From Yinghuangia elevatio (lineage in GTDB: Bacteria; Actinomycetota; Actinomycetes; Streptomycetales; Streptomycetaceae): a DNA stretch of 13,083 bases. A model generated the notes under the pieces. The model had not been told where the DNA came from and ran no database searches. It saw nothing but the letters and a program-made list of their open reading frames with translations. Position 1 is the stretch's first letter. Every line of letters begins with the position of its first letter. The position numbers were made by a program, and so were the translations under genes. Below are positions 1-6,282 of the stretch, in pieces. The DNA lies in assembly GCF_040649515.1 (NCBI RefSeq), contig NZ_JBEZFP010000200.1:1-13083 (forward strand). Direction: 5' to 3'.

Positions 1-49
1 GGGCCCGGTCGAAGAGGCGGCCCTTGTCGAAGTGGCGGGCCTTGGTCAC
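1..49 (-). CDS. Possible 5' end of a divergent gene running off the left edge
   Basis: A minus-strand frame opens with a GTG at 49-47 and leaves the window after 16 codons, reading MTKARHFDKGRLFDRA. All 16 codons end in G or C, as in the real genes here, and the composition (F, H, K, D) is protein-like. It would be divergent from the gene at 139, leaving 89 bp between the start codons. No convincing ribosome binding site precedes the GTG, and the same frame stays open further upstream, so the start is uncertain. A competing plus-strand frame ends at the TGA at 140-142 but has clearly lower third-position GC. The product is not recognised. Confidence 0.3.
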   Translation of the reverse strand, partial: MTKARHFDKGRLFDRA

Positions 50-138
50 CAGGAGCTCGTGGATGAGCCGCGGGGGCGGTCCTCTCTGGCCTCCGTGGGC
101 GGATCCACGAGCGCAGCAGGCCGACGAGGAGCATTCAC

Positions 139-2127
139 GTGACCGGGACCAGAACGCCGCACCCCCTCGCGCACGACGCGCTGATCTGCGTCGACGCCCC
201 GGGGATGGCGATCTGTCCGCTGGACGGCCAACTGCGCGGCCGGGGTGTCCAAGGGCTGTTCCACGACGGCCGACGACTGCTCGCACGTTCGCTGGTGACC
301 ATCGGGGGCAGCGAACCCGAGCCGTTGTCGTCCCACGTGGTGGGCTCGGGGGCCGCGCGGTTCCTGGCCATGCACCGGTTCGTCGCGGACCCCACCCCGG
401 ACCCCGTCCTGGTGGTGGACCGCACGAGGCAGGCGGACGGACGCGAGCGGGTCGTCGTGCGCAACACGGCGACCCGCCCGGTCCGAGTGCCGGTGGAACT
501 GACACTCGGCACCGACCTGGCACCGCTGTCCGAGCTGCGCAACGGCCGGCGCGGGCCGGACCTGCCCGCGCGCGTGTGCCCGGGAGGGCTCAGCTGGACC
601 TCGTCCGACGGCTGGGGCGTACGCGCGGTCGCGGCGCCCGCACCGGAAACGGCGCTCGCGGCATCGGGCCTGTTGCGCTGGGACATCACCCTGGAGCCGG
701 CCACGTCGTGGACGGTCGAGCTGCGGGTCACCGGCGAGCCTGGGGGAGTACGCGCCGCCCCGAGTGCCGGAGTGAGCGCCGGGCTGCCGGGGATTCCGGC
801 GCCGCGGGCGCCGTTGGGGCCGCCGCCGTGGTCGGAGGCGCGGGTGCGGTGCGACGACTTCCGGGTGGCCGCCTGGGTCCGGCAGAGCCTGATGGACCTG
901 CGCGGGCTCCTGATCGCCGATCCGGAGCACCGCACGGTGCCCATGCCCGCGGCAGGCGCCCCCTGGCAGCTCACACCGACCGGACGTGACAGCCTGTGGA
1001 CGGCACGCATGCTGCTCCCGCTCGGCACCCGCCTGGCGGCCGGCACCCTCCGCATGCTCGGGGACCGCCAAGGCTCCCGTGCCGATCCGGCGACCGGCGA
1101 GGCGCCCGGCCGGATCCCGCACTCCCTGGGTCCCGGAGGCCGCACACCCCGCTACGACTGTGTGGGCACCACCGCGCTGTACGTGACGCTCCTCGGCGAG
1201 GCCCGGCGCTGGGGCCTGTCCGACTCCGAGACCGAGCCGCTGCTCCCGCACCTCGACCGGGCGCTGGGCCATGTCGCCGCCACAATGGACGCCGACCCGG
1301 ACGGCATCGTCCGACTGGGCCCCGGCGGTCCGGCACCCTGCGAGTTGCAGGGGCAGATGTACGAGGCGGCGTCGCACGCCGCGGTCCTGCTGCGCGAGCG
1401 GGACCCCGAGTCCGCCGAGGCGTGGGAGGCGCGTGCGCACAAGTTGGCGAGCGCGTTCCGGGAGCGGTTCCGTACCGAGGACGGTGCGGGCGTGTTCTAC
1501 GCCGCGGCGCTCAATGCCGCGGGCCGCCCGGTGTCCGTGCCGAACTCCGCGATGGGCCAGCTGCCCGGCACGGGGATCCTCGACGAGGACGGCTGCGCGG
1601 ACGTGGCCCGCCGACTGCTGAGCCCGGACCTGAACTGTGGGTGGGGGCTGCGCGGCGTGGGGTCGCGCACCCACGGATACCACCCGCTGGCGGTGCGCGG
1701 CGGGGTGGTGCGGGCCCATGAGACGTGTGTCGCGGTGGCGGGGCTCGCGGTCTCGGGTCAGGCGGAGGCGGCGTACGAGCTGCTCTCCGGACTCCTGGAA
1801 GCAGCACCGTACTTCGGGTACCGCATGCCCGAGATGCACGCGGGCGAGCAGCGCGTGCCGGGCCACGCCCCGGTCGCCCACCCCCTTGCCTGCCGTCCGC
1901 TGGCCCGCTCCGCGGCCGCGGTCCTGCCCGCGCTGGTGGCGTTGGCCGGAGTGCGGCCCGAGGCGCCCGAGGCACGCGTGGTCGTACGCCCGCCCGTGGC
2001 ACCGGCGTTCGGCGAGCTGGAACTCGCCGATCTCCGCATCGCAGGCGAGCCGTTCACAGTTCGCGTCAACCGGCAGGGGCAGGCGGTCGTGGAGGAGGCG
2101 CCCGAGGGCTTCCAACTCGCGGAGTGA
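139..2127 (+). CDS. Glycogen debranching (amylo-alpha-1,6-glucosidase) family protein, possibly non-catalytic
   Basis: GTG start with GAGGAG (126-131) 7 nt upstream; 662 residues, close to the usual length of actinobacterial relatives. Residues about 10-150 resemble the N-terminal beta domain of this family (GLFHDGRRLLARSL where relatives have GLFYRDTRYLSR-like sequence). The rest resembles the (alpha/alpha)6 barrel: GRDSL 282-286, PGRIPHSL, CELQGQMYEAA from 401, CGWGLR and YFGYRMPEMHAGEQ. Relatives cleave alpha-1,6 branches in glycogen or related glucans in the cytoplasm; no signal peptide is seen. Several landmark motifs differ. The usual VDATPLF is VGTTALY, with Gly343 in place of Asp. The NQxWKDS segment normally found before CExQGY is absent, because DPDGIVRLGPGG runs straight into CELQG. 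WPHD is RAHE (525-528). These comparisons are from memory. The fold assignment is fairly safe, but the activity is doubtful. Confidence 0.8.
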   Translation: MTGTRTPHPLAHDALICVDAPGMAICPLDGQLRGRGVQGLFHDGRRLLARSLVTIGGSEPEPLSSHVVGSGAARFLAMHRFVADPTPDPVLVVDRTRQADGRERVVVRNTATRPVRVPVELTLGTDLAPLSELRNGRRGPDLPARVCPGGLSWTSSDGWGVRAVAAPAPETALAASGLLRWDITLEPATSWTVELRVTGEPGGVRAAPSAGVSAGLPGIPAPRAPLGPPPWSEARVRCDDFRVAAWVRQSLMDLRGLLIADPEHRTVPMPAAGAPWQLTPTGRDSLWTARMLLPLGTRLAAGTLRMLGDRQGSRADPATGEAPGRIPHSLGPGGRTPRYDCVGTTALYVTLLGEARRWGLSDSETEPLLPHLDRALGHVAATMDADPDGIVRLGPGGPAPCELQGQMYEAASHAAVLLRERDPESAEAWEARAHKLASAFRERFRTEDGAGVFYAAALNAAGRPVSVPNSAMGQLPGTGILDEDGCADVARRLLSPDLNCGWGLRGVGSRTHGYHPLAVRGGVVRAHETCVAVAGLAVSGQAEAAYELLSGLLEAAPYFGYRMPEMHAGEQRVPGHAPVAHPLACRPLARSAAAVLPALVALAGVRPEAPEARVVVRPPVAPAFGELELADLRIAGEPFTVRVNRQGQAVVEEAPEGFQLAE

Positions 2128-2147
2128 CACCGTGGAATGCCCCGCTC

Positions 2148-2270
2148 AAGGACACACTCAAGGACCGGTCCACGCACCGGCCCACGGACCGGCCCACGCA
2201 CCGGCCCAAGGAGTCGGTCAAGGACTCGCCGGGTGCCGCACTGGATGCCGCACCGGATGCGCCGTCGGGC
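2148..2270 (+). repeat. Degenerate 12-bp tandem repeat array filling the spacer after the debranching gene
   Basis: Seven head-to-tail 12-bp units run from 2148 to 2231 (AAGGACACACTC, AAGGACCGGTCC, ACGCACCGGCCC, ACGGACCGGCCC, ACGCACCGGCCC, AAGGAGTCGGTC, AAGGACTCGCCG). Three weaker 12-bp units follow at 2235-2270 (GCCGCACTGGAT, GCCGCACCGGAT, GCGCCGTCGGGC). The 270-bp gap between the genes at 139 and 2398 holds this array and the NUDIX promoter. Because the unit is a multiple of three, every frame through it reads as repetitive pseudo-protein, but none has its own ribosome binding site or a gene-like start. It could be a minisatellite or a source of RNA structure. Confidence 0.7.
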
Positions 2271-2365
2271 ACCTCACCGCGCGACTCTCCGCCCGGTTCA
2301 CCGAATCAGCCGACCGATGGGTCGGTGAACGCGCCGACGGACGAGCCGATTCGCGAGGACGGCTG

Positions 2366-2391
2366 TTTATCGTCAGGCAGACGACTAAGAT
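2366..2391 (+). promoter_or_regulatory. Predicted leaderless promoter with overlapping palindromic operator
   Basis: TAAGAT at 2386-2391 fits the actinobacterial -10 consensus TANNNT and lies only 6 nt before the ATG at 2398, so transcription should start at or next to the start codon. No Shine-Dalgarno sequence is present in the preceding 18 nt. Between -35 and -10 lies an inverted repeat, TCGTC (2370-2374), AGGCA, GACGA (2380-2384), with flanking TTTA and CTAA that extend the symmetry imperfectly. No good -35 is visible (CTGTTT at 2363-2368 is the best placed). A regulator bound here would block the promoter. The adjacent NUDIX/winged-helix protein is the obvious candidate for autoregulation, which is inferred. 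Confidence 0.5.
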
Positions 2392-2397
2392 CGACTC

Positions 2398-3102
2398 ATG
2401 TCGCCCTCCGACGCCTCAGAATTCCCGCCTTTCGGAGTCACCGTCGATCTCGTGGTGCTCACCGTCCGGGACCACACGCTCAACGCGCTCACCATTCGCC
2501 GCGGTGAGCCGCCCTTTCAGGGCCAGTGGGCGCTGCCCGGCGGTTTCGTCAGGCCGGACGAGGGCTTGGAGGCGGCCGCCGCCCGGGAGCTTGCCGAGGA
2601 GACCGGGCTGGACCAACTCCCGGTCCACCTGGAGCAGTTGGCGACCTTCGGAGACCCGGGCCGTGATCCGCGCATGCGGGTGGTGAGCGTGGCCTACCTC
2701 GTGCTCGCGCCCGACCTGCCCGCGCCGCGGCCGGGTGGTGACGCGGCCGGTGCGCGGTGGACCTCGGCCGCCGAGCTCGGCGACGGTTCGCGGTTGGCGT
2801 TCGACCACACGCGGATCCTGGCGGAGGGGGTGGAGCGGGCGCGCGCGAAGATCGAGTATTCCTCGCTTGCGGCGGCCTTCTGCCCCGAGGAGTTCACGGT
2901 CGGCGAGCTGCGCCGGGTGTACGAGGCGGTGTGGGGCGTCGCGCTGGACCCGCGCAATTTCCACCGCAAGGTGACGGGGACCCCGGACTTCCTGGTGCCG
3001 ACGGGCGGCACGACGACGCGTCAGGGCGGGCGTCCGGCCCAGTTGTTCCGGCGGGGCTCGGCGGAGAAGCTCAATCCGCCGATGCTGCGGCCCGAGGCAT
3101 AG
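2398..3102 (+). CDS. NUDIX hydrolase with C-terminal winged helix (NrtR/ADP-ribose pyrophosphatase-like)
   Basis: 234 residues. Residues about 10-145 form a NUDIX domain with a complete GX5EX7REUXEEXGU box: Gly49, Glu55, Arg63-Glu64, Glu67-Glu68 and Gly70, so metal-dependent hydrolysis of a nucleoside diphosphate linked to another moiety (ADP-ribose in many relatives) is possible. Residues about 150-225 (FTVGELRRVYEAVWG, then NFHRKV) match the winged-helix DNA-binding domain of NrtR-type regulators, which sense ADP-ribose or related metabolites and control NAD metabolism genes. No NAD biosynthesis gene is next to it, so any targets beyond its own promoter would lie elsewhere. The ATG start is favoured because it follows a -10 box at leaderless distance. 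It could be a hydrolase that has kept a vestigial wing, a repressor, or both. Confidence 0.85.
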   Translation: MSPSDASEFPPFGVTVDLVVLTVRDHTLNALTIRRGEPPFQGQWALPGGFVRPDEGLEAAAARELAEETGLDQLPVHLEQLATFGDPGRDPRMRVVSVAYLVLAPDLPAPRPGGDAAGARWTSAAELGDGSRLAFDHTRILAEGVERARAKIEYSSLAAAFCPEEFTVGELRRVYEAVWGVALDPRNFHRKVTGTPDFLVPTGGTTTRQGGRPAQLFRRGSAEKLNPPMLRPEA

Positions 3103-3143
3103 GCCCCGAGGCATAGGCGCCGAGGTATAGGCCCCGCGGCAGA
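3088..3143 (+). repeat. 14-bp tandem repeat overlapping the NUDIX stop codon
   Basis: Four 14-bp units occur in a row: CGGCCCGAGGCATA (3088-3101), GGCCCCGAGGCATA (3102-3115), GGCGCCGAGGTATA (3116-3129) and the weaker GGCCCCGCGGCAGA (3130-3143). The TAG stop (3100-3102) spans the junction of units one and two, and the next two junctions reproduce ATAG. The 3' end of the gene has therefore been duplicated outward by slippage. Confidence 0.7.
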
Positions 3144-3168
3144 CGGCGCGAGAGCGCGGAGGCCGCGG
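3134..3168 (+). terminator. GC-rich stem-loop downstream of the NUDIX gene
   Basis: CCGCGGC (3134-3140) pairs perfectly with GCCGCGG (3162-3168) and encloses a second hairpin, CGCG-AGAG-CGCG (3147-3158). It lies about 30 nt past the stop and has no T-run, as is common for actinobacterial terminators. It lies between convergent genes. Confidence 0.45.
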
Positions 3169-3257
3169 ATGACACAGCGCGGCGCACACCGGCCCCAAGA
3201 CACGGACGCCGCATCCCGACCCGGGGTCGGAACGCGGGCGTGCGCGGAACGAGGAAC

Positions 3258-3270
3258 GGGGACGCGCCCC
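3258..3270 (-). terminator. Weak stem-loop just after the minus-strand HHE-like gene
   Basis: Read on the minus strand, GGGG-CGCGT-CCCC lies 5 nt after the stop codon at 3277-3275. The stem is only 4-5 bp, but its position directly behind a stop in a convergent spacer suggests a terminator. Confidence 0.3.
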
Positions 3271-3274
3271 CGGC

Positions 3275-3730
3275 TCAGTCCTGTCCGCCGATATCCAGGG
3301 ACATCGCCTCGTAGACGAGCTGGTTGTCGCGCCTGCGGTGGCTGCCCCACTGTTTGAGCAGTTCGCGTACGCGCGGGCGCATGCCACCGGGATCCGCGGG
3401 ATCGTCCGGCTCGCGCGACGCCCGGGCGTTGAGGTCGTCCAGCATCGCGCTCAGCCGTCCGTGCTCGCGCCGCAGGCGGCTGACCGCGCACGCGAGCCGC
3501 GGATCGCTGCGGCGGACCTCGTCGTAGAGCCCGTCGGGTCCCTCCGTCGCCGCGATGTGCTCGTGCAGGTCGGCCCGTAGCTGACGGAGGCCGGAGCGGA
3601 GTTGCTCGGCCCAGTCGGCGTTCTTGGCGGCCAGGCCGACGCGCAGCAGGGACAGCGCGTCGGCGGCGGGCGGGGCGGGCGGGACACGGGTGACGCCGGA
3701 ATACCTGGGGGCTGGATACATGGGGGACAT
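3275..3730 (-). CDS. Small hemerythrin/HHE-like protein (divergent)
   Basis: 151 residues. The ATG at 3730-3728 is supported by GGAGG (plus-strand CCTCC at 3736-3740) at 5-nt spacing. After a Pro-rich N-terminus (1-24) the sequence looks all-helical. LHEHIAATEGPDGLYDEV (55-72), RREHGRLSAML (from 87) and KQWGSHRRRDNQLVYEA (from 126) follow the spacing of helices B, C and D of HHE cation-binding proteins. Candidate metal ligands are His56 or His58, Glu63, His90, His131 and Asp135. The His expected in the first helix is not seen (residues 25-45 have none), so a classical di-iron site may be incomplete. HHE proteins bind O2, NO or iron. The gene is convergent with the NUDIX gene and divergent from the ABC operon. 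The family call is pattern-based and tentative. Confidence 0.6.
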   Translation of the reverse strand: MSPMYPAPRYSGVTRVPPAPPAADALSLLRVGLAAKNADWAEQLRSGLRQLRADLHEHIAATEGPDGLYDEVRRSDPRLACAVSRLRREHGRLSAMLDDLNARASREPDDPADPGGMRPRVRELLKQWGSHRRRDNQLVYEAMSLDIGGQD

Positions 3731-3795
3731 GCCGGCCTCCGAGCGTTCATGGTCGGTCTTCCGATGGTCCCTCCCGGCCGAGATCCGTGTCCAGA

Positions 3796-3900
3796 GTTGA
3801 GCTTCTCCTTTGCTATTCAGATTCTTCTTCGCTTATGCGGCATGGATACAACTAAATCCGTATTCGTCCCTGTACTGTCCGAAATGTTCATGAGGGTGCT
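3796..3900. promoter_or_regulatory. AT-rich divergent promoter region
   Basis: The 234 bp between the minus-strand gene at 3730 and the ATPase start at 3965 contain a stretch of about 100 bp near 46% GC, far below its surroundings. Plus-strand promoter-like elements include TTGAGC (3797-3802) with GATTCT (3820-3825) at 17-bp spacing, and an isolated TANNNT box TACTGT (3873-3878). Neither is strong. The patch probably holds the promoters of both divergent units; the individual elements are guesses. Confidence 0.4.
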
Positions 3901-3964
3901 TCCGGCGACGGACGATCCGACAACGGCGATTCCAGCGACGACGAGGACGACGAGGGACAACGCG

Positions 3965-5347
3965 ATGATCGAGGTCCAGGGGCTGACGCGGAAGTACGGC
4001 GGTGCGCTCGCCGTCGACGGGCTGTCGTTCTCGGTGCGGCCCGGCCAGGTCACGGCGTTCATCGGGCCGAACGGGGCCGGCAAGTCCACCGCGCTGCGCC
4101 TGATGCTGCAGCTCGAGCGCGGCCGTGGGCGGACCCTGTTCGGCGGCCGCCGCTACCGCGAACTCAGACACCCCGCCCGCGAGGTGGGCGCCTGGCTCGG
4201 TGCCGAGCCCGCGTACGCACGCCGCCGCGCGCGCACCGAACTGCGCGTCCTCGCGGCCGCGCACGGCATCCGGCGCAGGCGCGTCGACGAGGTCCTGGAC
4301 CTGGTCGGCCTTACACCCGTCGCGGGGGTACGCGTCGGCTCGCTGTCGTCGGGTGCGCTGGGCCGCCTCGGCCTCGCCGGGGCGCTCCTCGGCGATCCGC
4401 AGACCCTCATCCTGGACGAGCCGTCGGCCGGGCAGGACCCCGAAGGCGTGCGCTGGCTCCGGGAGTTCCTGCGCGCGTACGCCACCCAGGGACGCACCGT
4501 CCTGGTCGCCGGACACGGCCTCAGCGAGCTCACGGACTGCGCCGACCGTGTCTTGGCGCTCGCGCGCGGGAGACTGGTGGCCGACGAGTCGGCGGCCGAG
4601 TACCGCGGCCGCGCCGACGGCCATGAGGTGTACGTACGCACGCCGCAGGTCGACCGCCTCTCCGAACTGCTGCGCCACGAAGGCCTCCGCGTGCACGCGC
4701 ACGGCGGCGCGGTGCTCACCGTGGCCGGCGCGGACCGCGCCCGGGTGGGCGAGATCGCCTTCCGCGGCAGCGTCCTGATCCACGAACTGGCGCAGCGCGA
4801 GGTCTCGGTCGCCGACGCCTTCTGCGCCGTGACCGCGCGCTCGCGGGCGGCCGCCGCGGAACACGCCGCGCTGGCCCTGCTCGCGGACGCCTCCCGCCGC
4901 CCCTCCGGACGTGCGGGCCGCAAGGCGCTGCGCAGGCGCGCCGAGGCTGCCGGGCCGGAGACCGTGGCGATGCGGGTCGGCGCCGAAAGCGGCGGGGGCT
5001 CCTCCGGGGCCTCCTCTGTCGGCTCGTACGCCGTGCGGGCGGATGCGTCGATTCCCGCTCCCGCCGCCGAGTCCGGTGCCCCGGGGGACCACGGCCCGCC
5101 AGGTGCCGGTCCGGCGCACGGCGGTTCCGGGCACACGGGACACCCTCTCTCCGCCCGTTCCTCCGGCGGCGCGCCCGCGGATCGGGACGCCGGCCGCGCC
5201 GACGGCCGAGCGGACCACACCGACCACGCCGACCACGCCGACCACGCAGACCGCGCCGACCACCGCCGCCCCAAGCGCCGTCGCTGGCTCGCGCGCGGCC
5301 AGGACGCCGCCACCGGAGACCAGATGTCCGACGAGGTGAACGCGTGA
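3965..5347 (+). CDS. ABC transporter ATP-binding protein with long low-complexity Asp/His tail
   Basis: The ATG at 3965 (MIEVQGLTRKYGG) is chosen because the family starts there and GAGGGA (3952-3957) lies 7 nt upstream; the frame is open further upstream without support. 460 residues against about 300 in relatives. Walker A GPNGAGKST is 34-42, the signature region LSSGA 127-131 (relatives have LSLGM or LSGGQ), Walker B TLILDE 147-152, the D-loop AGQDP 155-159 (usually NGLDP), and the H-loop His184. The conserved ATPase ends near 291 (SVADAFCAVTA). Residues 292-460 are Ala/Gly/Ser/Pro-rich and charged, with DHTDHADHADHADRADH at 417-433 and the basic patch RRPKRRR. It should energise the ABC-2 permease at 5511 for export of an unknown substrate. 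Its TGA overlaps the GTG of the next frame. Confidence 0.85.
   Translation: MIEVQGLTRKYGGALAVDGLSFSVRPGQVTAFIGPNGAGKSTALRLMLQLERGRGRTLFGGRRYRELRHPAREVGAWLGAEPAYARRRARTELRVLAAAHGIRRRRVDEVLDLVGLTPVAGVRVGSLSSGALGRLGLAGALLGDPQTLILDEPSAGQDPEGVRWLREFLRAYATQGRTVLVAGHGLSELTDCADRVLALARGRLVADESAAEYRGRADGHEVYVRTPQVDRLSELLRHEGLRVHAHGGAVLTVAGADRARVGEIAFRGSVLIHELAQREVSVADAFCAVTARSRAAAAEHAALALLADASRRPSGRAGRKALRRRAEAAGPETVAMRVGAESGGGSSGASSVGSYAVRADASIPAPAAESGAPGDHGPPGAGPAHGGSGHTGHPLSARSSGGAPADRDAGRADGRADHTDHADHADHADRADHRRPKRRRWLARGQDAATGDQMSDEVNA
5213..5263 (+). repeat. 9-bp tandem repeat encoding Asp-His-Ala units
   Basis: Five 9-bp units based on GACCACGCC, plus a final GACCAC, run in frame through codons 417-433 of the ATPase gene and give D-H-T/A repeats with one Arg substitution. 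Slippage at such a tract would change the repeat number without breaking the frame. Confidence 0.75.
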
Positions 5348-5516
5348 CCCGCCCGCGGACGCCACCGCCGCATCTCCCCGCCACCGCCGGTCCCGTCAAC
5401 GCCGGTTCCGCCACGGCCGGTTCGGCCATCGCCGGTCCGGCCGCCTCTGTCGGCTCGACCATCGACAACTCCACCCCAGCCACCCCCGCGACCGCAGACG
5501 AGGTGAACGCGTGACC
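5330..5516 (+). repeat. 20-bp direct repeats duplicating the ATPase-permease coupling junction
   Basis: GACGAGGTGAACGCGTGACC occurs exactly at 5330-5349 and 5497-5516, 167 bp apart. Each copy carries the codons for D-E-V-N-A, a TGA stop, an overlapping GTG start, and GAGGTG as ribosome binding site 5 nt before that GTG. The repeat is therefore a complete termination-reinitiation module present twice. Confidence 0.9.
5344..5514 (+). CDS. 56-codon Ala/Thr/Pro/Gly-rich mini-gene between ATPase and permease
   Basis: GTG at 5344 overlaps the ATPase stop (GTGA) and has GAGGTG (5333-5338) 5 nt upstream. The frame ends at TGA 5512-5514, which overlaps the permease GTG at 5511 in the same way. The product is 56 residues: MTRPRTPPPHLP, then a repetitive centre (TAGPVNAGSATAGSAIAGP), then PATPATADEVNA. 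Its last five residues equal those of the ATPase. About 84% of codons end in G or C. No transmembrane segment or known domain is visible. The frame lies between the two 20-bp repeats and may have arisen when the coupling junction was duplicated. Translation is likely from the arrangement; a function for the peptide is not claimed. It may simply pass ribosomes from the ATPase to the permease. Confidence 0.55.
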   Translation: MTRPRTPPPHLPATAGPVNAGSATAGSAIAGPAASVGSTIDNSTPATPATADEVNA

Positions 5517-6278
5517 GCGATCCGCTACGAACTGGCCCGGCTGCGCACGGTACGGGCCACCTGGGGCGCGGCGTTCGGCGTCCTCGTCGTCGGTGGGGCG
5601 GCCACCTGGGTCGAGGCCCGCGACCTGGGCGAGGTTCCCGTGCAGGCGGGCGACGCGGCGCAGGTCCTGACCGCGGGAGCGGCCGGACCCGCGACCCCGC
5701 TGGCGGCGCTGGTGGTGCTGTTCGCGGCCGTCCTGTCGTGCGCACGCGAGCAACGGCCCACGGCATTGCCGACGTTGCTCCTGACCCTGCCGCGACGCAG
5801 CCGGGCCCTGGCGGCGAAGGTCACCGTTTCGGCGATCCTCGGCGCGGTGGTGGCCGTGTTGGGGCTCGCGGTGAACGGTGTCGTCGCGGCCTCGGTGTTC
5901 GGACCGGAGTTCCGGGCGCTGGTGTGGGACCAGGCGCCCGCGCCGCGCGTACTGCTCGGCTACGTCGTCTACCTCGCGCTGGCGGCCGCGCTGGGTGTCG
6001 CCGTCGGGGTGCTGGCCCGGGGAGCGGCGATCGCGGCCGGACTGCTCGCCGCGGTGCCGCTGGTGATCGAGCCGATGATCGGTCGGGCCGTCGGGCTCGC
6101 CCTGCCGGAACGTTTCCAGGACTGGGTGGAGTACCTGCCGTTCAACGCGGCCAACCGCATGCTGTCCACCGGTGGTACGGGGCTGGCCGCGCGCGAGGGC
6201 GCACTCGTGTTCGGCGGGTGGGCCGCCGGCGCGCTGCTGTTCGCCGCGATCGTCTTCGCCCGGCGCGACGCCCGCTGA
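5511..6278 (+). CDS. ABC-2 type permease subunit
   Basis: 255 residues from GTG 5511, which overlaps the preceding TGA and has GAGGTG (5500-5505) 5 nt upstream. About six hydrophobic helices are visible, near residues 17-34, 62-78, 103-129, 146-168, 172-188 and 233-250, consistent with ABC-2 permeases that form dimers in the membrane. The cytoplasmic stretch AREQRPTALPTLLLTLPRRSRALAAK (from about 79) resembles the coupling region after the second helix of such permeases. The helix break with VEYLPFNAANRML before the last segment is also common in this family. It is translationally coupled to the mini-gene and the ATPase, and together they should form an exporter. The substrate is unknown. Because the next gene is a regulator in the same direction, read-through control is possible, but the 317-bp gap argues for a separate promoter. 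Confidence 0.85.
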   Translation: MTAIRYELARLRTVRATWGAAFGVLVVGGAATWVEARDLGEVPVQAGDAAQVLTAGAAGPATPLAALVVLFAAVLSCAREQRPTALPTLLLTLPRRSRALAAKVTVSAILGAVVAVLGLAVNGVVAASVFGPEFRALVWDQAPAPRVLLGYVVYLALAAALGVAVGVLARGAAIAAGLLAAVPLVIEPMIGRAVGLALPERFQDWVEYLPFNAANRMLSTGGTGLAAREGALVFGGWAAGALLFAAIVFARRDAR

Positions 6279-6282
6279 CGCA

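Noticed and set aside
2..142. Plus-strand frame ending in TGA 140-142, overlapping the GTG at 139 as if translationally coupled
   Set aside because: Only about 70% of its codons end in G or C, against near 100% for the opposing minus-strand frame over positions 1-49; the overlap could be chance. The edge is too short to decide firmly.
46..2130. Long open minus-strand frame of about 694 codons opposite the debranching gene
   Set aside because: It is a high-GC antisense shadow: composition is Arg/Gly/His-rich, no family is recognisable, and the plus strand carries a clear gene with RBS and conserved motifs.
2148..2270. CRISPR-like array
   Set aside because: Units are contiguous 12-mers without spacers, and no cas genes are present.
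2137..2328. Possible repeat-encoded peptide through the 12-bp array
   Set aside because: All three frames look similarly repetitive because the unit is a multiple of three, and none has a ribosome binding site or conserved character.
3842..3964. Upstream ATG in frame with the ABC ATPase, adding 41 residues
   Set aside because: There is no ribosome binding site before 3842, the sequence lies in the AT-rich promoter patch, and MIEVQGLTRKYGG at 3965 is the usual family N-terminus with a good RBS.
3817..4089. Minus-strand frame of about 90 codons reading MDLPAPFGPMN-like sequence
   Set aside because: It is the known antisense artefact of an ABC Walker A region, not a gene.
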